A DNA stretch of 44,760 nt from Clostridiales bacterium (GTDB lineage Bacteria > Bacillota > Clostridia > Saccharofermentanales > Saccharofermentanaceae): positions 1-44,760 of the forward strand of contig JAFWPB010000025.1 of the NCBI GenBank assembly GCA_017545245.1, read 5' to 3'. Below are positions 25,688 to 33,415 of the stretch, piece by piece. Both the position numbers and the translations under genes were made by a program. How positions within the stretch are numbered: the stretch's first letter is position 1; every line of letters starts with the position of its first letter. The notes under the pieces were generated by a model. It did no database searches. It was not told the DNA's origin and was given only the letters and a program-made list of their open reading frames with translations.

Positions 25688-25719
25688 CGAGGCGGCGAAA
25701 TATCTTTTCGTCCGCCTCG
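25688..25719 (-). promoter_or_regulatory. Strong intercistronic hairpin between binding protein and permease genes
   Basis: CGAGGCGG (25688-25695) pairs with CCGCCTCG (25712-25719), with further CGAAA/TTTCG pairing inside. The downstream U-tract on the minus strand is weak. Such hairpins often stop or stabilise the binding-protein message so that the binding protein outnumbers the permeases. Confidence 0.75.
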
Positions 25720-25762
25720 AATCTTTTAGTTTCTAGGAAAATCTAATCAAAAGTGATTCAAA

Positions 25763-27229
25763 TTACACTTCGATGTCGATAGCCTCAGCTGCGTCGTTGA
25801 ACTTAGCTGTGATGTCATCCTTAGAGATCTTACCATGAGCATACTGGTTAACGAGATCCTGCCATGTACCATTGAGGTCAGCATCGTACTCGCACTTGCA
25901 CTTAGAAGAAGCGTAAGATGTAGCGTCAACGAAGATCTGGAACGGGTTCTGACCACCGAGGAATGTCATTGTACCATCAGATACCTTCATAACCTTACCG
26001 GAAGAAACTGTATCCTTAGCAGCTGTCAAACCTTCGATAGAGTTGTTAGCCCAACCATACTGGAGACCTTCCTTAGTTGTATCAAGTGTAACCCACTCGA
26101 TGAACTTGGAAACGAATTCCTTCTTGTCAGCGTTCTCAACAGCGAGCTTAGAAGCCAGGAGCCAAGAACCACCCCACCAGAAACCTACCGGCGGAACGCA
26201 TACAGCATAGTCACCAACGTTGATGTTGTCAGACTGGCACTTGTCAGCGAGAACGTAGTTGATCAACCAAGCAGGTCCGAACCAACCAAATACCTTAGAC
26301 TCACCAGCATCGATCATGTCGGAGTACCAAGCCTCAGACCAAGAGGATGTATCATTGGTGTAATCTTCGTCGATCATCTTCTTAGCGATGTCGATGTACT
26401 CAGATCTAGCCGGGTCAATGTTCAGCTTGCCATCAACAACCCAAGGTGTCTGAGAGCACTTCTCAGAAACTACCCAGATGTCAGACAAACCGGAAACCAT
26501 CTTGTAGCCCTTAGCCTTCAAAGCTGCGCAAGCCTCGAAGAACTTATCCCACTTCTGTGTACCAGCGCCGATTGCATCTTCTACTGTCTTCTGATCGTCA
26601 GAACCGAATACGTCCTTAGCGATAGATCTTCTGTAGATGAAAGCACCACCTGTGCACTGATAGCAGAGAGCCTTAAGTTCGCCATCCTTGGAACCGAGGT
26701 CAACTGTGTAACCAGCGATTTCAGCGTCCTTAACCTTGTTATCAACGTCATCGATGAAATCCTTATAGGATGCAGCATACTCAGAGAAAGCACCCTGTGT
26801 ATAAGGGAGAATGTAGTCAGCCTCAGCGATGTAGATATCTGGTGTGATACCATCTTCCTGAGCCTTGAGAGCCTGGTTCAACTTTGTCTCGTAACCCTGA
26901 CCATCGTTGTTGCAGTACATAGCATCGATCTTGTACTTAGCAGCCATGTCTGGGAACTGCTTCATGAAAGCACCGAGCATGTTCGGAACCTCAGCGGACA
27001 TAGCATAAACCTTGATAACAATGCTACCAGAACCGTACTCAACGTTAGCGGTTGTGTTTGTAGCAGCTGTTGTCTCTTCAGCCTCGCCTGCTGTTGTTGT
27101 TGTCTCAGCTGCAGCTGATGTTGTAGCAGCTGTTGTTTGTGTAGCTTTTGTTGTTTCATCTTTGGAATCACAACCAGCTACGCCGGCAACCATCGCAAAG
27201 CAAAGAACACTTGCAATAATTTTTTTCAT
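25763..27229 (-). CDS. Extracellular sugar-binding lipoprotein of an ABC transporter
   Basis: The start is the ATG at 27229 (MKKIIASVLCFAMVAGVAGC) with AGGAGG 6 bp upstream. The product has 488 residues. A lipobox gives Cys20 as the lipid anchor. A Thr/Ala/Glu-rich linker (about 24-62) follows and then a family 1 solute-binding fold (KVYAMSAEVPNMLGAF, GITPDIYIAEADYILPY and many Trp residues in the C-terminal half for sugar stacking). The ligand is probably an oligosaccharide, not identified. It heads the operon with two permeases. Confidence 0.93.
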   Translation of the reverse strand: MKKIIASVLCFAMVAGVAGCDSKDETTKATQTTAATTSAAAETTTTAGEAEETTAATNTTANVEYGSGSIVIKVYAMSAEVPNMLGAFMKQFPDMAAKYKIDAMYCNNDGQGYETKLNQALKAQEDGITPDIYIAEADYILPYTQGAFSEYAASYKDFIDDVDNKVKDAEIAGYTVDLGSKDGELKALCYQCTGGAFIYRRSIAKDVFGSDDQKTVEDAIGAGTQKWDKFFEACAALKAKGYKMVSGLSDIWVVSEKCSQTPWVVDGKLNIDPARSEYIDIAKKMIDEDYTNDTSSWSEAWYSDMIDAGESKVFGWFGPAWLINYVLADKCQSDNINVGDYAVCVPPVGFWWGGSWLLASKLAVENADKKEFVSKFIEWVTLDTTKEGLQYGWANNSIEGLTAAKDTVSSGKVMKVSDGTMTFLGGQNPFQIFVDATSYASSKCKCEYDADLNGTWQDLVNQYAHGKISKDDITAKFNDAAEAIDIEV

Positions 27230-27333
27230 ATCGTCCTCCTGATATTTGTAGATTTTTGACGAAATCATCGCCTGTTTCTTGTAACTACATTCACATAATA
27301 ACCATTGCTTTGACTTCTTTCTTTACAAATCTT

Positions 27334-27354
27334 GCGAATTCAAAAACGATTCGC
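27334..27354. promoter_or_regulatory. Spaced dyad GCGAAT-N9-ATTCGC
   Basis: GCGAAT (27334-27339) and ATTCGC (27349-27354) form an inverted repeat in the divergent control region. It could be an activator or repressor site, for example for the nearby AraC protein, but this is only a guess. Confidence 0.35.
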
Positions 27355-27378
27355 TTACACTTTTTGCTTTTTGAGGCT

Positions 27379-27390
27379 CGAAACGTTTCG
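27379..27390. promoter_or_regulatory. LacI-family type operator CGAAACGTTTCG
   Basis: A perfect 12-bp palindrome with the central CG typical of LacI/CcpA-family sites lies in the divergent region, about 30 bp upstream of the yesL -10 and 150 bp upstream of the binding-protein gene. CcpA or a LacI-type sugar regulator could bind. No lacI-type gene is in the window. Confidence 0.65.
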
Positions 27391-27416
27391 CTCTGTATTT
27401 TTATTCAGTCAGTTGG

Positions 27417-27422
27417 TATAAT
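27417..27422 (+). promoter_or_regulatory. -10 box of the yesL-like gene
   Basis: TATAAT in the context TTGGTATAATC, 52 bp upstream of the ATG. The -35 (TGTATT, 27394-27399) is poor, so activation may be needed. Confidence 0.5.
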
Positions 27423-27473
27423 CTTTCTCAGTGATCATCTGAGAGATGAAATTTTAACTTTGAGGTTTCGCTT

Positions 27474-28301
27474 ATGAACGAGTTTTTTAACTCAAATAAC
27501 CCGGCTATGCGCTTCATGTCGAACATATTCAACATATTCTGGGTAAATCTTATATTCCTCTTAACATGTATACCACTTATCACGATCGGACCTGCTCTTT
27601 GTGCTCTTTATCATGTATGTATAAAGATCGTAAGTGGCGAAGATGTCCACGTTTATCATGAATATTTCGGTGAGTTTAAAAAGAGTTTCGTAAAAGGCCT
27701 TATCCTTTGGCTGGGTATATTGGCAACCGGTACATTCTTTGGTATTGAGCTTTACGCGATCTACTTCCGTCCCGACCTTGTTCCGGAAAGCCTTTCTTTC
27801 CTTCAGTACCCGGTATGGATCGTCGTATTTCTGATCCTCCAGGTTTTCCTCTACGGTTTTGCACTTATTGCTACATTTGAAAATTCATTAAAGAATACAG
27901 TCAAGAATGCGATCCTTCTCAGTATCAAGAACATCATGATCACGATCATGCTTATCGCTATCTGGCTGTTCACACCTCTGATGATGAACACATTCCAGGG
28001 CTTTATCTACGGATTCCTCGGATTCGAGCTCTTTTTCGGCATGGCTTTCCGCGTTCTCTGCTGCTCACTGTTCCTTCACCGCGCATTCGGTCTCAAGAAG
28101 CTCAAAGTCGCACGTGATGGTACGCCGCACGAGGTTTCTTATGATGACATGATCATAAAAGAGGGAAACGAGTCCGAAACAGAGACTTCCGGATCTGAAA
28201 AAGATACCGCAAGCGAAAATACTGAAGAAGAAAAAACGCCGTCAACTTCTGACAGCGCTTCCGAGGATCAGGATCCATCTGAGGAAGATCCTGAAAAATA
28301 A
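27474..28301 (+). CDS. YesL family (DUF624) membrane protein
   Basis: The 275-residue protein begins MNEFFNSNNPAMRFMSNIFN and continues NLIFLLTCIPLITIGPALCALYH, the classic YesL start. Five or so membrane helices follow. Residues about 215-275 are a low-complexity tail rich in Ser, Glu, Asp and Thr. YesL proteins are common next to oligosaccharide ABC transporters, and their role is not established. It is transcribed divergently from the binding-protein gene. Confidence 0.9.
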   Translation: MNEFFNSNNPAMRFMSNIFNIFWVNLIFLLTCIPLITIGPALCALYHVCIKIVSGEDVHVYHEYFGEFKKSFVKGLILWLGILATGTFFGIELYAIYFRPDLVPESLSFLQYPVWIVVFLILQVFLYGFALIATFENSLKNTVKNAILLSIKNIMITIMLIAIWLFTPLMMNTFQGFIYGFLGFELFFGMAFRVLCCSLFLHRAFGLKKLKVARDGTPHEVSYDDMIIKEGNESETETSGSEKDTASENTEEEKTPSTSDSASEDQDPSEEDPEK

Positions 28302-28316
28302 TCAAATATAAGATAA

Positions 28317-28985
28317 TCAATTACCGGAGAAGAAGAGATATTCCAGAAGGAGTTTCTCTTCTTCTGTTTTATCCGAAAAAGGTGAAAGGAACAGATAATG
28401 CTTCTCTTCTGATCCATTGTAGGCCGGCTCGAAGATCGGCATCCCGGTCACATTGATGGCAACAGGGACATTGGTCTCCGATGCAAAATCAATATAGAAA
28501 AGCACTTGCCTCGTCTCAAGTTCCTGGAGTTGTTCTGCCGTGAGCACCGTCCTCAGATCGCGGACACCGTTTTCTCCGTATTCCTTGATGGATCGGGCGT
28601 TGGTAACAACGACATCGACCACGCCGCCGGATATCGATGCGATCAGTTTCTGTACACTGGCAGTCATGTCCTGGTCATAGTAGATCGAATCTTCATTTCC
28701 CGGGGCATGGTAAGTACTGTTTACAATAAGCTTCTTCCCGACTTGTTCAGAAAAACCCGCAAACACTGCATCTCCGCCATCGTACCGGGCGTTGACCAGA
28801 GCAATGTTCAGATATGCTTTCTTTGTAGCCTGAAGATAAGATGTCAGAAGCGAAACCACAATAGCGATCACGATGACCGGAATGATCACCCACCATTTAT
28901 AATATGTCCAGAAATGGACGATTGCGCCACGGACGCCGACTTCCTTGATGTTCAGTTTTTTCTTTTCAAGACTCGGATCCGGCAT
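28317..28985 (-). CDS. Single-pass membrane protein, unknown, next to yesL
   Basis: The 222-residue protein has a short cytoplasmic N-terminus, a membrane helix at about 34-58 (WWVIIPVIVIAIVVSLL) and an extracytoplasmic domain of about 160 residues. No known motif is seen. The domain pattern (VVDVVVTNARSIKEYG) loosely recalls a periplasmic binding fold lobe. It is convergent with yesL, with 15 bp between the two stops. An exact AAAAGCACTT copy (28498-28507) lies inside. Confidence 0.65.
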   Translation of the reverse strand: MPDPSLEKKKLNIKEVGVRGAIVHFWTYYKWWVIIPVIVIAIVVSLLTSYLQATKKAYLNIALVNARYDGGDAVFAGFSEQVGKKLIVNSTYHAPGNEDSIYYDQDMTASVQKLIASISGGVVDVVVTNARSIKEYGENGVRDLRTVLTAEQLQELETRQVLFYIDFASETNVPVAINVTGMPIFEPAYNGSEEKHYLFLSPFSDKTEEEKLLLEYLFFSGN

Positions 28986-29037
28986 GGTTTTCTGCTCCTT
29001 TTTGTCAGTTCAGGAATGCTCACATTCCATAATGGGT

Positions 29038-29065
29038 ATGATAGCAGAAAAGACAAAATGTGCAA
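29038..29065 (-). promoter_or_regulatory. Promoter of the yesL-neighbour membrane protein gene
   Basis: TTGCAC (29060-29065) and TATCAT (29038-29043) on the minus strand with 16 bp between. Confidence 0.5.
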
Positions 29066-29077
29066 GTTTCGTGGCAA

Positions 29078-29092
29078 GATGTGAAACACATC
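29078..29092. promoter_or_regulatory. Palindrome GATGTG-AAA-CACATC upstream of a promoter
   Basis: A perfect 6-3-6 dyad lies 12 bp upstream of the -35, a place suited to an activator. Confidence 0.45.
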
Positions 29093-29259
29093 ACTTAAAA
29101 ATGAAGTGAAAACATGTTTCGAAACCGATTTCAGTTGTTTTATTATTATGTATATATATATAAAATATTATACATATTACGCATATATTTTACGCGGTTT
29201 TTGTTGTTCCGAATCAATGCAGAAGATCAAAAAGTTTTAGCTTATACTTAAAGCAATCA

Positions 29260-29291
29260 CCGACTGTTTAAGTAAACCATTAAACAGTCGG
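29260..29291. repeat. Perfect 12-bp inverted repeat CCGACTGTTTAA/TTAAACAGTCGG
   Basis: The arms flank an 8-nt loop, 40 bp beyond the stop of the carboxyltransferase gene. The hairpin should be very stable in RNA, but no T-run follows on the minus strand; on the plus strand a T-rich tract follows after about 10 bp. It probably marks the 3' end of the operon transcript. Confidence 0.75.
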
Positions 29292-29330
29292 CAATACATG
29301 TGCTTTTCTTTTTTATCATTCCGAAAAAGA

Positions 29331-30716
29331 TCACCAAATCACGTTGATCTCTTTTACCTCTTCGACATGGTCTCTCTTCTTGATAAAGCCCGGAGCGACT
29401 TGCGGGAAGAGCGCACATGAAAGCACGTCTTCTTCGGACTTGGCAAACTCGGAAACGTCTGCGCGGAGGGTCTCCATCTCGTTTGCGATCAAATCAGCAG
29501 GGCGGCATTCGATCACGGCTTCGTCACCGATTGCCATCTTTCTGACTTCCTCATTGACCTTGCCCGGCAGTCTTCCGTATTCACCACGGAGAAGCATCTT
29601 CGATTCTTTCGGGAACGTCTTGTAGCGGCCCATCAGAACGTTCATGACGGCCTGGGAACCTACGATCTGGGATGTAGGAGTAACGAGCGGCGGATAACCG
29701 AAGTCTTCACGCACACGCGGAACTTCCGCAAGTACTTCTTCAAAACGGTTCTCTGCGCCGGCCTGTTTGAGCTGGTTGAGAAGATTGGAGAGCATGCCGC
29801 CCGGTACCTGATAGATCAAAGTGTTCGGGTCAACACGCAGTACCTTCGGATCAAGAATACCCTGATCCTGGAGTTTCTGGGCCACGCCCTTAAAGTGGGC
29901 CGCGGCTTTTGAAAGAGACGGAAGATCTAAGCCCGTATCTCTCGGAGTTCCCTTAAAAGCGGCAACCAAGGATTCGGTAGCCGGCTGGGATGTACCTGTA
30001 GCAAGTGGAGACAGTGCCGTGTCGATGATGTCGATTCCGGCAAGTGCTGCCGCATAGTAGACCATCGCACCGGTACCGGTCGTATCGTGGGTATGCAGGT
30101 GCAGCGGAACATCCACTGCTTCACGGAGCTTGCTGACAAGCGAATAAGCGGTAGATGGCAGGAGCAGGTTCGCCATGTCCTTGATGCAGATTACATCTGC
30201 GCCCATCTGGACCAGGATCTTCGCCTGCTCGACGAAGTAATCTTCGTTATGCACCGGGCTTGTCGTGTAGCTCAGCGCCGCCTCGCATGTACCGCCGTAC
30301 TTCTTGACGGCGCGCATCGGGCTTTCCATATTTCTTACGTCATTCAGCGCGTCGAAAACACGGACAACGTTGATGCCGTTTTCAATCATTCTTCCGCAAA
30401 AGGACTCGACCACGTCATCTGCGTAGTGGCGGTAGCCGAGCAGGTTCTGGGCACGAAGGAGCATCTGAAGAGGTGTCTTCGGCATTGCTTTTTTCAAAGT
30501 GCGGAGTCTCTCCCACGGGTCTTCCCCGAGGAAGCGCATGCACGAATCAAATGTCGCGCCGCCCCAGCACTCGAGCGACCAGTATCCCATGTTGTCGAGG
30601 ATCTCGCACGCAGGAAGCATATCCTCGATGCGCATTCTCGTCGCCGCCTGGGACTGATGCGCATCACGAAGGATCGTATCGGTTATGTATAACTTTTTTT
30701 CCGGCATTTCCAGCAT
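29331..30716 (-). CDS. Biotin-dependent carboxyltransferase acting on oxaloacetate/pyruvate (transcarboxylase 5S / OadA type)
   Basis: The 461-residue protein carries the DRE-TIM-barrel carboxyltransferase pattern: ITDTILRDAHQSQAATRMR near the start, GADVICIKDMANLL (with the Lys that can be carboxylated), and LHLHTHDTTGTG with metal-binding His residues. It continues through the C-terminal PYC_OADA region. It lacks an attached biotin domain, which is encoded separately just upstream. Such subunits move CO2 between oxaloacetate and biotin. In Propionibacterium transcarboxylase this is the 5S subunit; in Na+ pumps it is OadA. No membrane pump subunit is nearby. It starts 1 bp after the biotin carrier stop. 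Confidence 0.9.
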   Translation of the reverse strand: MLEMPEKKLYITDTILRDAHQSQAATRMRIEDMLPACEILDNMGYWSLECWGGATFDSCMRFLGEDPWERLRTLKKAMPKTPLQMLLRAQNLLGYRHYADDVVESFCGRMIENGINVVRVFDALNDVRNMESPMRAVKKYGGTCEAALSYTTSPVHNEDYFVEQAKILVQMGADVICIKDMANLLLPSTAYSLVSKLREAVDVPLHLHTHDTTGTGAMVYYAAALAGIDIIDTALSPLATGTSQPATESLVAAFKGTPRDTGLDLPSLSKAAAHFKGVAQKLQDQGILDPKVLRVDPNTLIYQVPGGMLSNLLNQLKQAGAENRFEEVLAEVPRVREDFGYPPLVTPTSQIVGSQAVMNVLMGRYKTFPKESKMLLRGEYGRLPGKVNEEVRKMAIGDEAVIECRPADLIANEMETLRADVSEFAKSEEDVLSCALFPQVAPGFIKKRDHVEEVKEINVIW

Positions 30717-30717
30717 A

Positions 30718-31107
30718 TTACTCTACCTCGAAAAGCACTTGTCCGGATGCAACCGTGTCACCCTTGTTGACGAACAGAGCTTTGACCACGCCTGCCTTCG
30801 GGCTGCTGATATCGTTTTCCATCTTCATGGCTTCGAGAACGACAACGGCTTCCCCTGCATTTACGGAATCACCGACGTTCTTATTCACACGAAGGATCGT
30901 GCCTGGCATCGGTGCGTTCACACAGCCTGCACCACCGGAAACAGAAGCAGCCGGTGCTTTTGCAGCAGGAGCAGCTACAGGAGCAGCTTTCGCAGCAGGT
31001 GCGGAGACAGGTGCTTTTTCAGAAGCAGTCTTCGCTTCACTTGCACTTATCTCTTCGACTTCGATTTCATATGCTTTACCATTCAGTGTAATCTTATAAT
31101 TGCTCAT
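30718..31107 (-). CDS. Biotin carboxyl carrier protein (1.3S-like)
   Basis: The 129-residue protein has a short N-terminal segment that docks on partner subunits, an Ala/Pro-rich swinging linker (about 27-58), and a biotinyl domain with EAMKM at 92-96, so Lys95 should be biotinylated. It carries carboxyl groups between the 5S-like and 12S-like carboxyltransferases encoded on either side. The last codons overlap an exact AAAAGCACTT (30731-30740). The start overlaps the 62-residue gene by 4 bp. Confidence 0.92.
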   Translation of the reverse strand: MSNYKITLNGKAYEIEVEEISASEAKTASEKAPVSAPAAKAAPVAAPAAKAPAASVSGGAGCVNAPMPGTILRVNKNVGDSVNAGEAVVVLEAMKMENDISSPKAGVVKALFVNKGDTVASGQVLFEVE

Positions 31108-31292
31108 ACCAATTCATCCTCCAAAGCGTATTTCTTATAGCTGATATTCTTTTCGCGAATGTACTTCATCAGACCCGATTCGCCGAGTTCGCGGAACTTG
31201 ATCACGCGAAGGTTTCTGATATCTTTACCTGTTTTTTCAGCGATGGCAGCAACCGCCATGGCAACGATTTCTTCCTTAGTTAACTCTTCCAT
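31104..31292 (-). CDS. Small conserved-looking protein within the carboxylase cluster
   Basis: The 62-residue product begins MEELTKEEIVAMAVAAIAEKTG and is soluble, with two likely helices and no membrane segment. It therefore is not a normal OadG/gamma anchor. Its place between the 12S-like and biotin carrier genes, with a 4-bp overlap into the latter, suggests a small assembly or epsilon-like subunit of the carboxylase complex. I do not recognise a defined family. The start has a strong GGAGG ribosome site. Confidence 0.75.
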   Translation of the reverse strand: MEELTKEEIVAMAVAAIAEKTGKDIRNLRVIKFRELGESGLMKYIREKNISYKKYALEDELV

Positions 31293-31304
31293 GTGATACC
31301 TCCA

Positions 31305-32855
31305 TCAAAGCGGGATGTTGCCGTGCTTTTTGTACGGGCGGGACTGCGACTTCGTCTCGAGGGAAGAAAGTGCGGAAACAATCTTTTCCTTCGTTTCTTC
31401 CGGCAGGATGACCTCGTCGACATAACCGCGGCTTGCAGCTACATACGGGTTCATGAACTTGTCGTTATACTCGGCGACCAGCTCTTCCTTCTTCGCTTCT
31501 TTGTCCTCAGCAGCTTCGATCGCTTTTCTGCCGATGATGGCGACCGCTCCGGAAGCGCCCATAACTGCGATTTCCGCGATCGGCCATGCGAAGACGACAT
31601 CTGCGCCCAAGCCCTTGCTGTTCATGGCGATATATGCGCCGCCGTAAGCCTTACGCATGATAACGGTGACCTTCGGTACAGTAGCCTCGGCAAAAGCATA
31701 AAGGAGCTTCGCGCCGTGGCGGATGATGCCGTTATGTTCCTGATTGGAACCTGGCATGAAGGCCGGAACGTCAACGAGTGTGACCAGCGGAATGTTGAAG
31801 CAGTCACAGAAACGGATGAAGCGTGCGCCCTTATCGGAAGCATTGATTTCGAGAGATCCTGCGATGCAGTTACTCTGGTTTGCTACGATACCGACAGTTT
31901 TGCCTTCGATTCTGGCAAAGCCGACAACGATATTCTTAGCGAAGTTAGCAGATACTTCCATGAAGCTGTTTCTGTCGATAAATGTTGCGATCACGTCGCG
32001 GACATCGTAAGCTGCCTTTGGATTGGAAGGTACGATCTCCGGGATCGATGCACATTCATCTACCGGTGTTCCCGCGACTTCAGATGTGAAGTCTTCATTA
32101 TTGTTCGGCAGATAGCCGATCAGGCGGCGTACGCCGTTCAGGCACTCGAGGTCATCCGGATAAACAAAATGCGCAACACCGCTTGTGGAAGAGTGCACGC
32201 CTGCACCGCCGAGCTGTCCTGCTGTGATTTCTTCACCTGTGACCGACTTTACGACAGCCGGTCCAGTAATATACATCTGCGATGTCTCTTCGGTCATGAA
32301 GATGTAGTCGCAGATTGCCGGAGAATAGCAAGCACCACCGGCGCAAGGCCCCATGATAACGGAGATCTGCGGGATCACGCCGGAAGCCATGGTATTTCTG
32401 TAGAAGATCTCGGCATAGCCGTTCAGGCTGTCGATACCTTCCTCGATTCTTGCTCCGCCGCTGTCGTTCATGGAAACGAAAGGTGCGCCTGCTTCCATCG
32501 CTTTATCCATAGCCAGGCAGATCTTCTCTGCGTGTGCTGCTCCAAGGGAACCGCCTCCGACAGTAAAATCCTGGGAGGAAGCGTACACGAGTCTTCCATG
32601 TACATATCCGTATCCGGTCACGACACCGTCGCCCGGTTTTTTCTTCTTATCCATACCGAAGTCTGTCGCTCCGGATGTCATGAGGCTGTTGAGCTCGACG
32701 AATGTATCGTCATCGAAAAGCGCCTGCATTCTTTCTCTTGCAGTGAGTTTGCCTCTGGAATGCTGCTTCTCGATTCCGGCTTCTCCGCCGGCCAGCTCTG
32801 CCTCTTGTCGTCTTGTCTTGAGATTACTTATAGAATCGACCCATTTGCCGTCCAT
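31305..32855 (-). CDS. Acyl-CoA carboxyltransferase (transcarboxylase 12S / MmdA / PccB type)
   Basis: The start ATG at 32855 (MDGKWVDSI) has AAGGTGG 8 bp upstream. The product has 516 residues. Both crotonase-like halves of a carboxyltransferase are present: GGGSLGAAHAEKI, SGGARIEEGIDSL and GPCAGGACYSPAICD in the N-half, and RKAYGGAYIAMNSKGLGAD with AEIAVMGASGAV in the C-half. It has no zinc finger of the AccD kind. It should transfer CO2 between biotin and an acyl-CoA (acetyl-, propionyl- or methylmalonyl-CoA). Its position right after fabZ suggests acetyl-CoA to malonyl-CoA. Confidence 0.9.
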   Translation of the reverse strand: MDGKWVDSISNLKTRRQEAELAGGEAGIEKQHSRGKLTARERMQALFDDDTFVELNSLMTSGATDFGMDKKKKPGDGVVTGYGYVHGRLVYASSQDFTVGGGSLGAAHAEKICLAMDKAMEAGAPFVSMNDSGGARIEEGIDSLNGYAEIFYRNTMASGVIPQISVIMGPCAGGACYSPAICDYIFMTEETSQMYITGPAVVKSVTGEEITAGQLGGAGVHSSTSGVAHFVYPDDLECLNGVRRLIGYLPNNNEDFTSEVAGTPVDECASIPEIVPSNPKAAYDVRDVIATFIDRNSFMEVSANFAKNIVVGFARIEGKTVGIVANQSNCIAGSLEINASDKGARFIRFCDCFNIPLVTLVDVPAFMPGSNQEHNGIIRHGAKLLYAFAEATVPKVTVIMRKAYGGAYIAMNSKGLGADVVFAWPIAEIAVMGASGAVAIIGRKAIEAAEDKEAKKEELVAEYNDKFMNPYVAASRGYVDEVILPEETKEKIVSALSSLETKSQSRPYKKHGNIPL

Positions 32856-32896
32856 AGAAAAGACCACCTTTCATTCTTCAGTTCTTTTATCTAAGT

Positions 32897-32921
32897 AAAA
32901 AGGCCTGCATCCGGCCTTTTT
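32897..32921. terminator. Bidirectional intrinsic terminator between fabZ and the 12S-like gene
   Basis: AAAAAGGCC (32897-32905) pairs with GGCCTTTTT (32913-32921) around a 7-nt loop, giving U-tracts on both strands. No clear promoter lies between it and the 12S-like start, so partial read-through may set the ratio of fab to carboxylase transcripts. Confidence 0.85.
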
Positions 32922-32932
32922 CAGGATCGTGA

Positions 32933-33403
32933 TCATCCTTCGTTTTCTTCGCTTGTCCCGTCTTCCTGATTGGGAAGGATCGCAAACTTGATGATGCAAT
33001 CACAGGCCACCTCATCGCCCACCATCGCTACACCGTGGCCCATACCGACCGGTCCGCGGAGTGCGGTGATCTCTGTCTTCAGCGTCAGCACGTCACCCGG
33101 AACGACCGGACGCTTGAACTTGCATTTGTCGATACCGGCAAATACCGCGATACGGCCTTTGAATTCTTCTTTGCAGAGGATCGCGACTGCGCCTGTCTGG
33201 GCCAGAGCCTCGACCTGAAGTACGCCCGGCATGATCGGCATCTCTGGGAAATGGCCCTGGAAATAAGGCTCATCGTAAGTGATGCATTTTCTGCCGATTG
33301 CATATACACCCTCTTCGTAATCCTCGATCGCATCGACCAGAAGGAAAGGAGAACGGTGCGGAAGAATGTCCATGATCTGTCGGGTCGTCAGTGCTTTTGC
33401 CAT
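32933..33403 (-). CDS. fabZ: 3-hydroxyacyl-ACP dehydratase FabZ
   Basis: The 156-residue hot-dog-fold enzyme removes water from 3-hydroxyacyl-ACP. Visible are ILPHRSPFLLVDAI, the catalytic His in YFQGHFPEMPIMPG, and VLQVEALAQTGA with the partner acidic residue. It is the last gene of the fab operon, 12 bp after fabF, and is followed by a terminator. Confidence 0.96.
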   Translation of the reverse strand: MAKALTTRQIMDILPHRSPFLLVDAIEDYEEGVYAIGRKCITYDEPYFQGHFPEMPIMPGVLQVEALAQTGAVAILCKEEFKGRIAVFAGIDKCKFKRPVVPGDVLTLKTEITALRGPVGMGHGVAMVGDEVACDCIIKFAILPNQEDGTSEENEG

Positions 33404-33415
33404 ATGATCACCTCA

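Larger units (their letters stand above)
28986..29330. other. AT-rich intergenic region, 345 bp
   Basis: It carries the promoter and palindrome of the 28317 gene, a GTTTCGAAAC palindrome (29116-29125), a very AT-rich tract (about 29140-29200), and the 12-bp inverted repeat at 29260-29291 beyond the carboxyltransferase stop. No gene is seen. Confidence 0.6.

Noticed and set aside
29331..32855. Na+-pumping oxaloacetate or methylmalonyl-CoA decarboxylase
   Set aside because: No membrane beta subunit and no membrane gamma subunit are present. The 62-residue protein has no membrane helix. The genes follow fab genes, so transcarboxylase is the better reading, although subunits could lie elsewhere.
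31293..32894. 533-residue open frame antisense to the 12S-like carboxyltransferase
   Set aside because: It covers the real gene in the opposite register. Long antisense frames are common in this codon usage, and no ribosome site or motif supports it.
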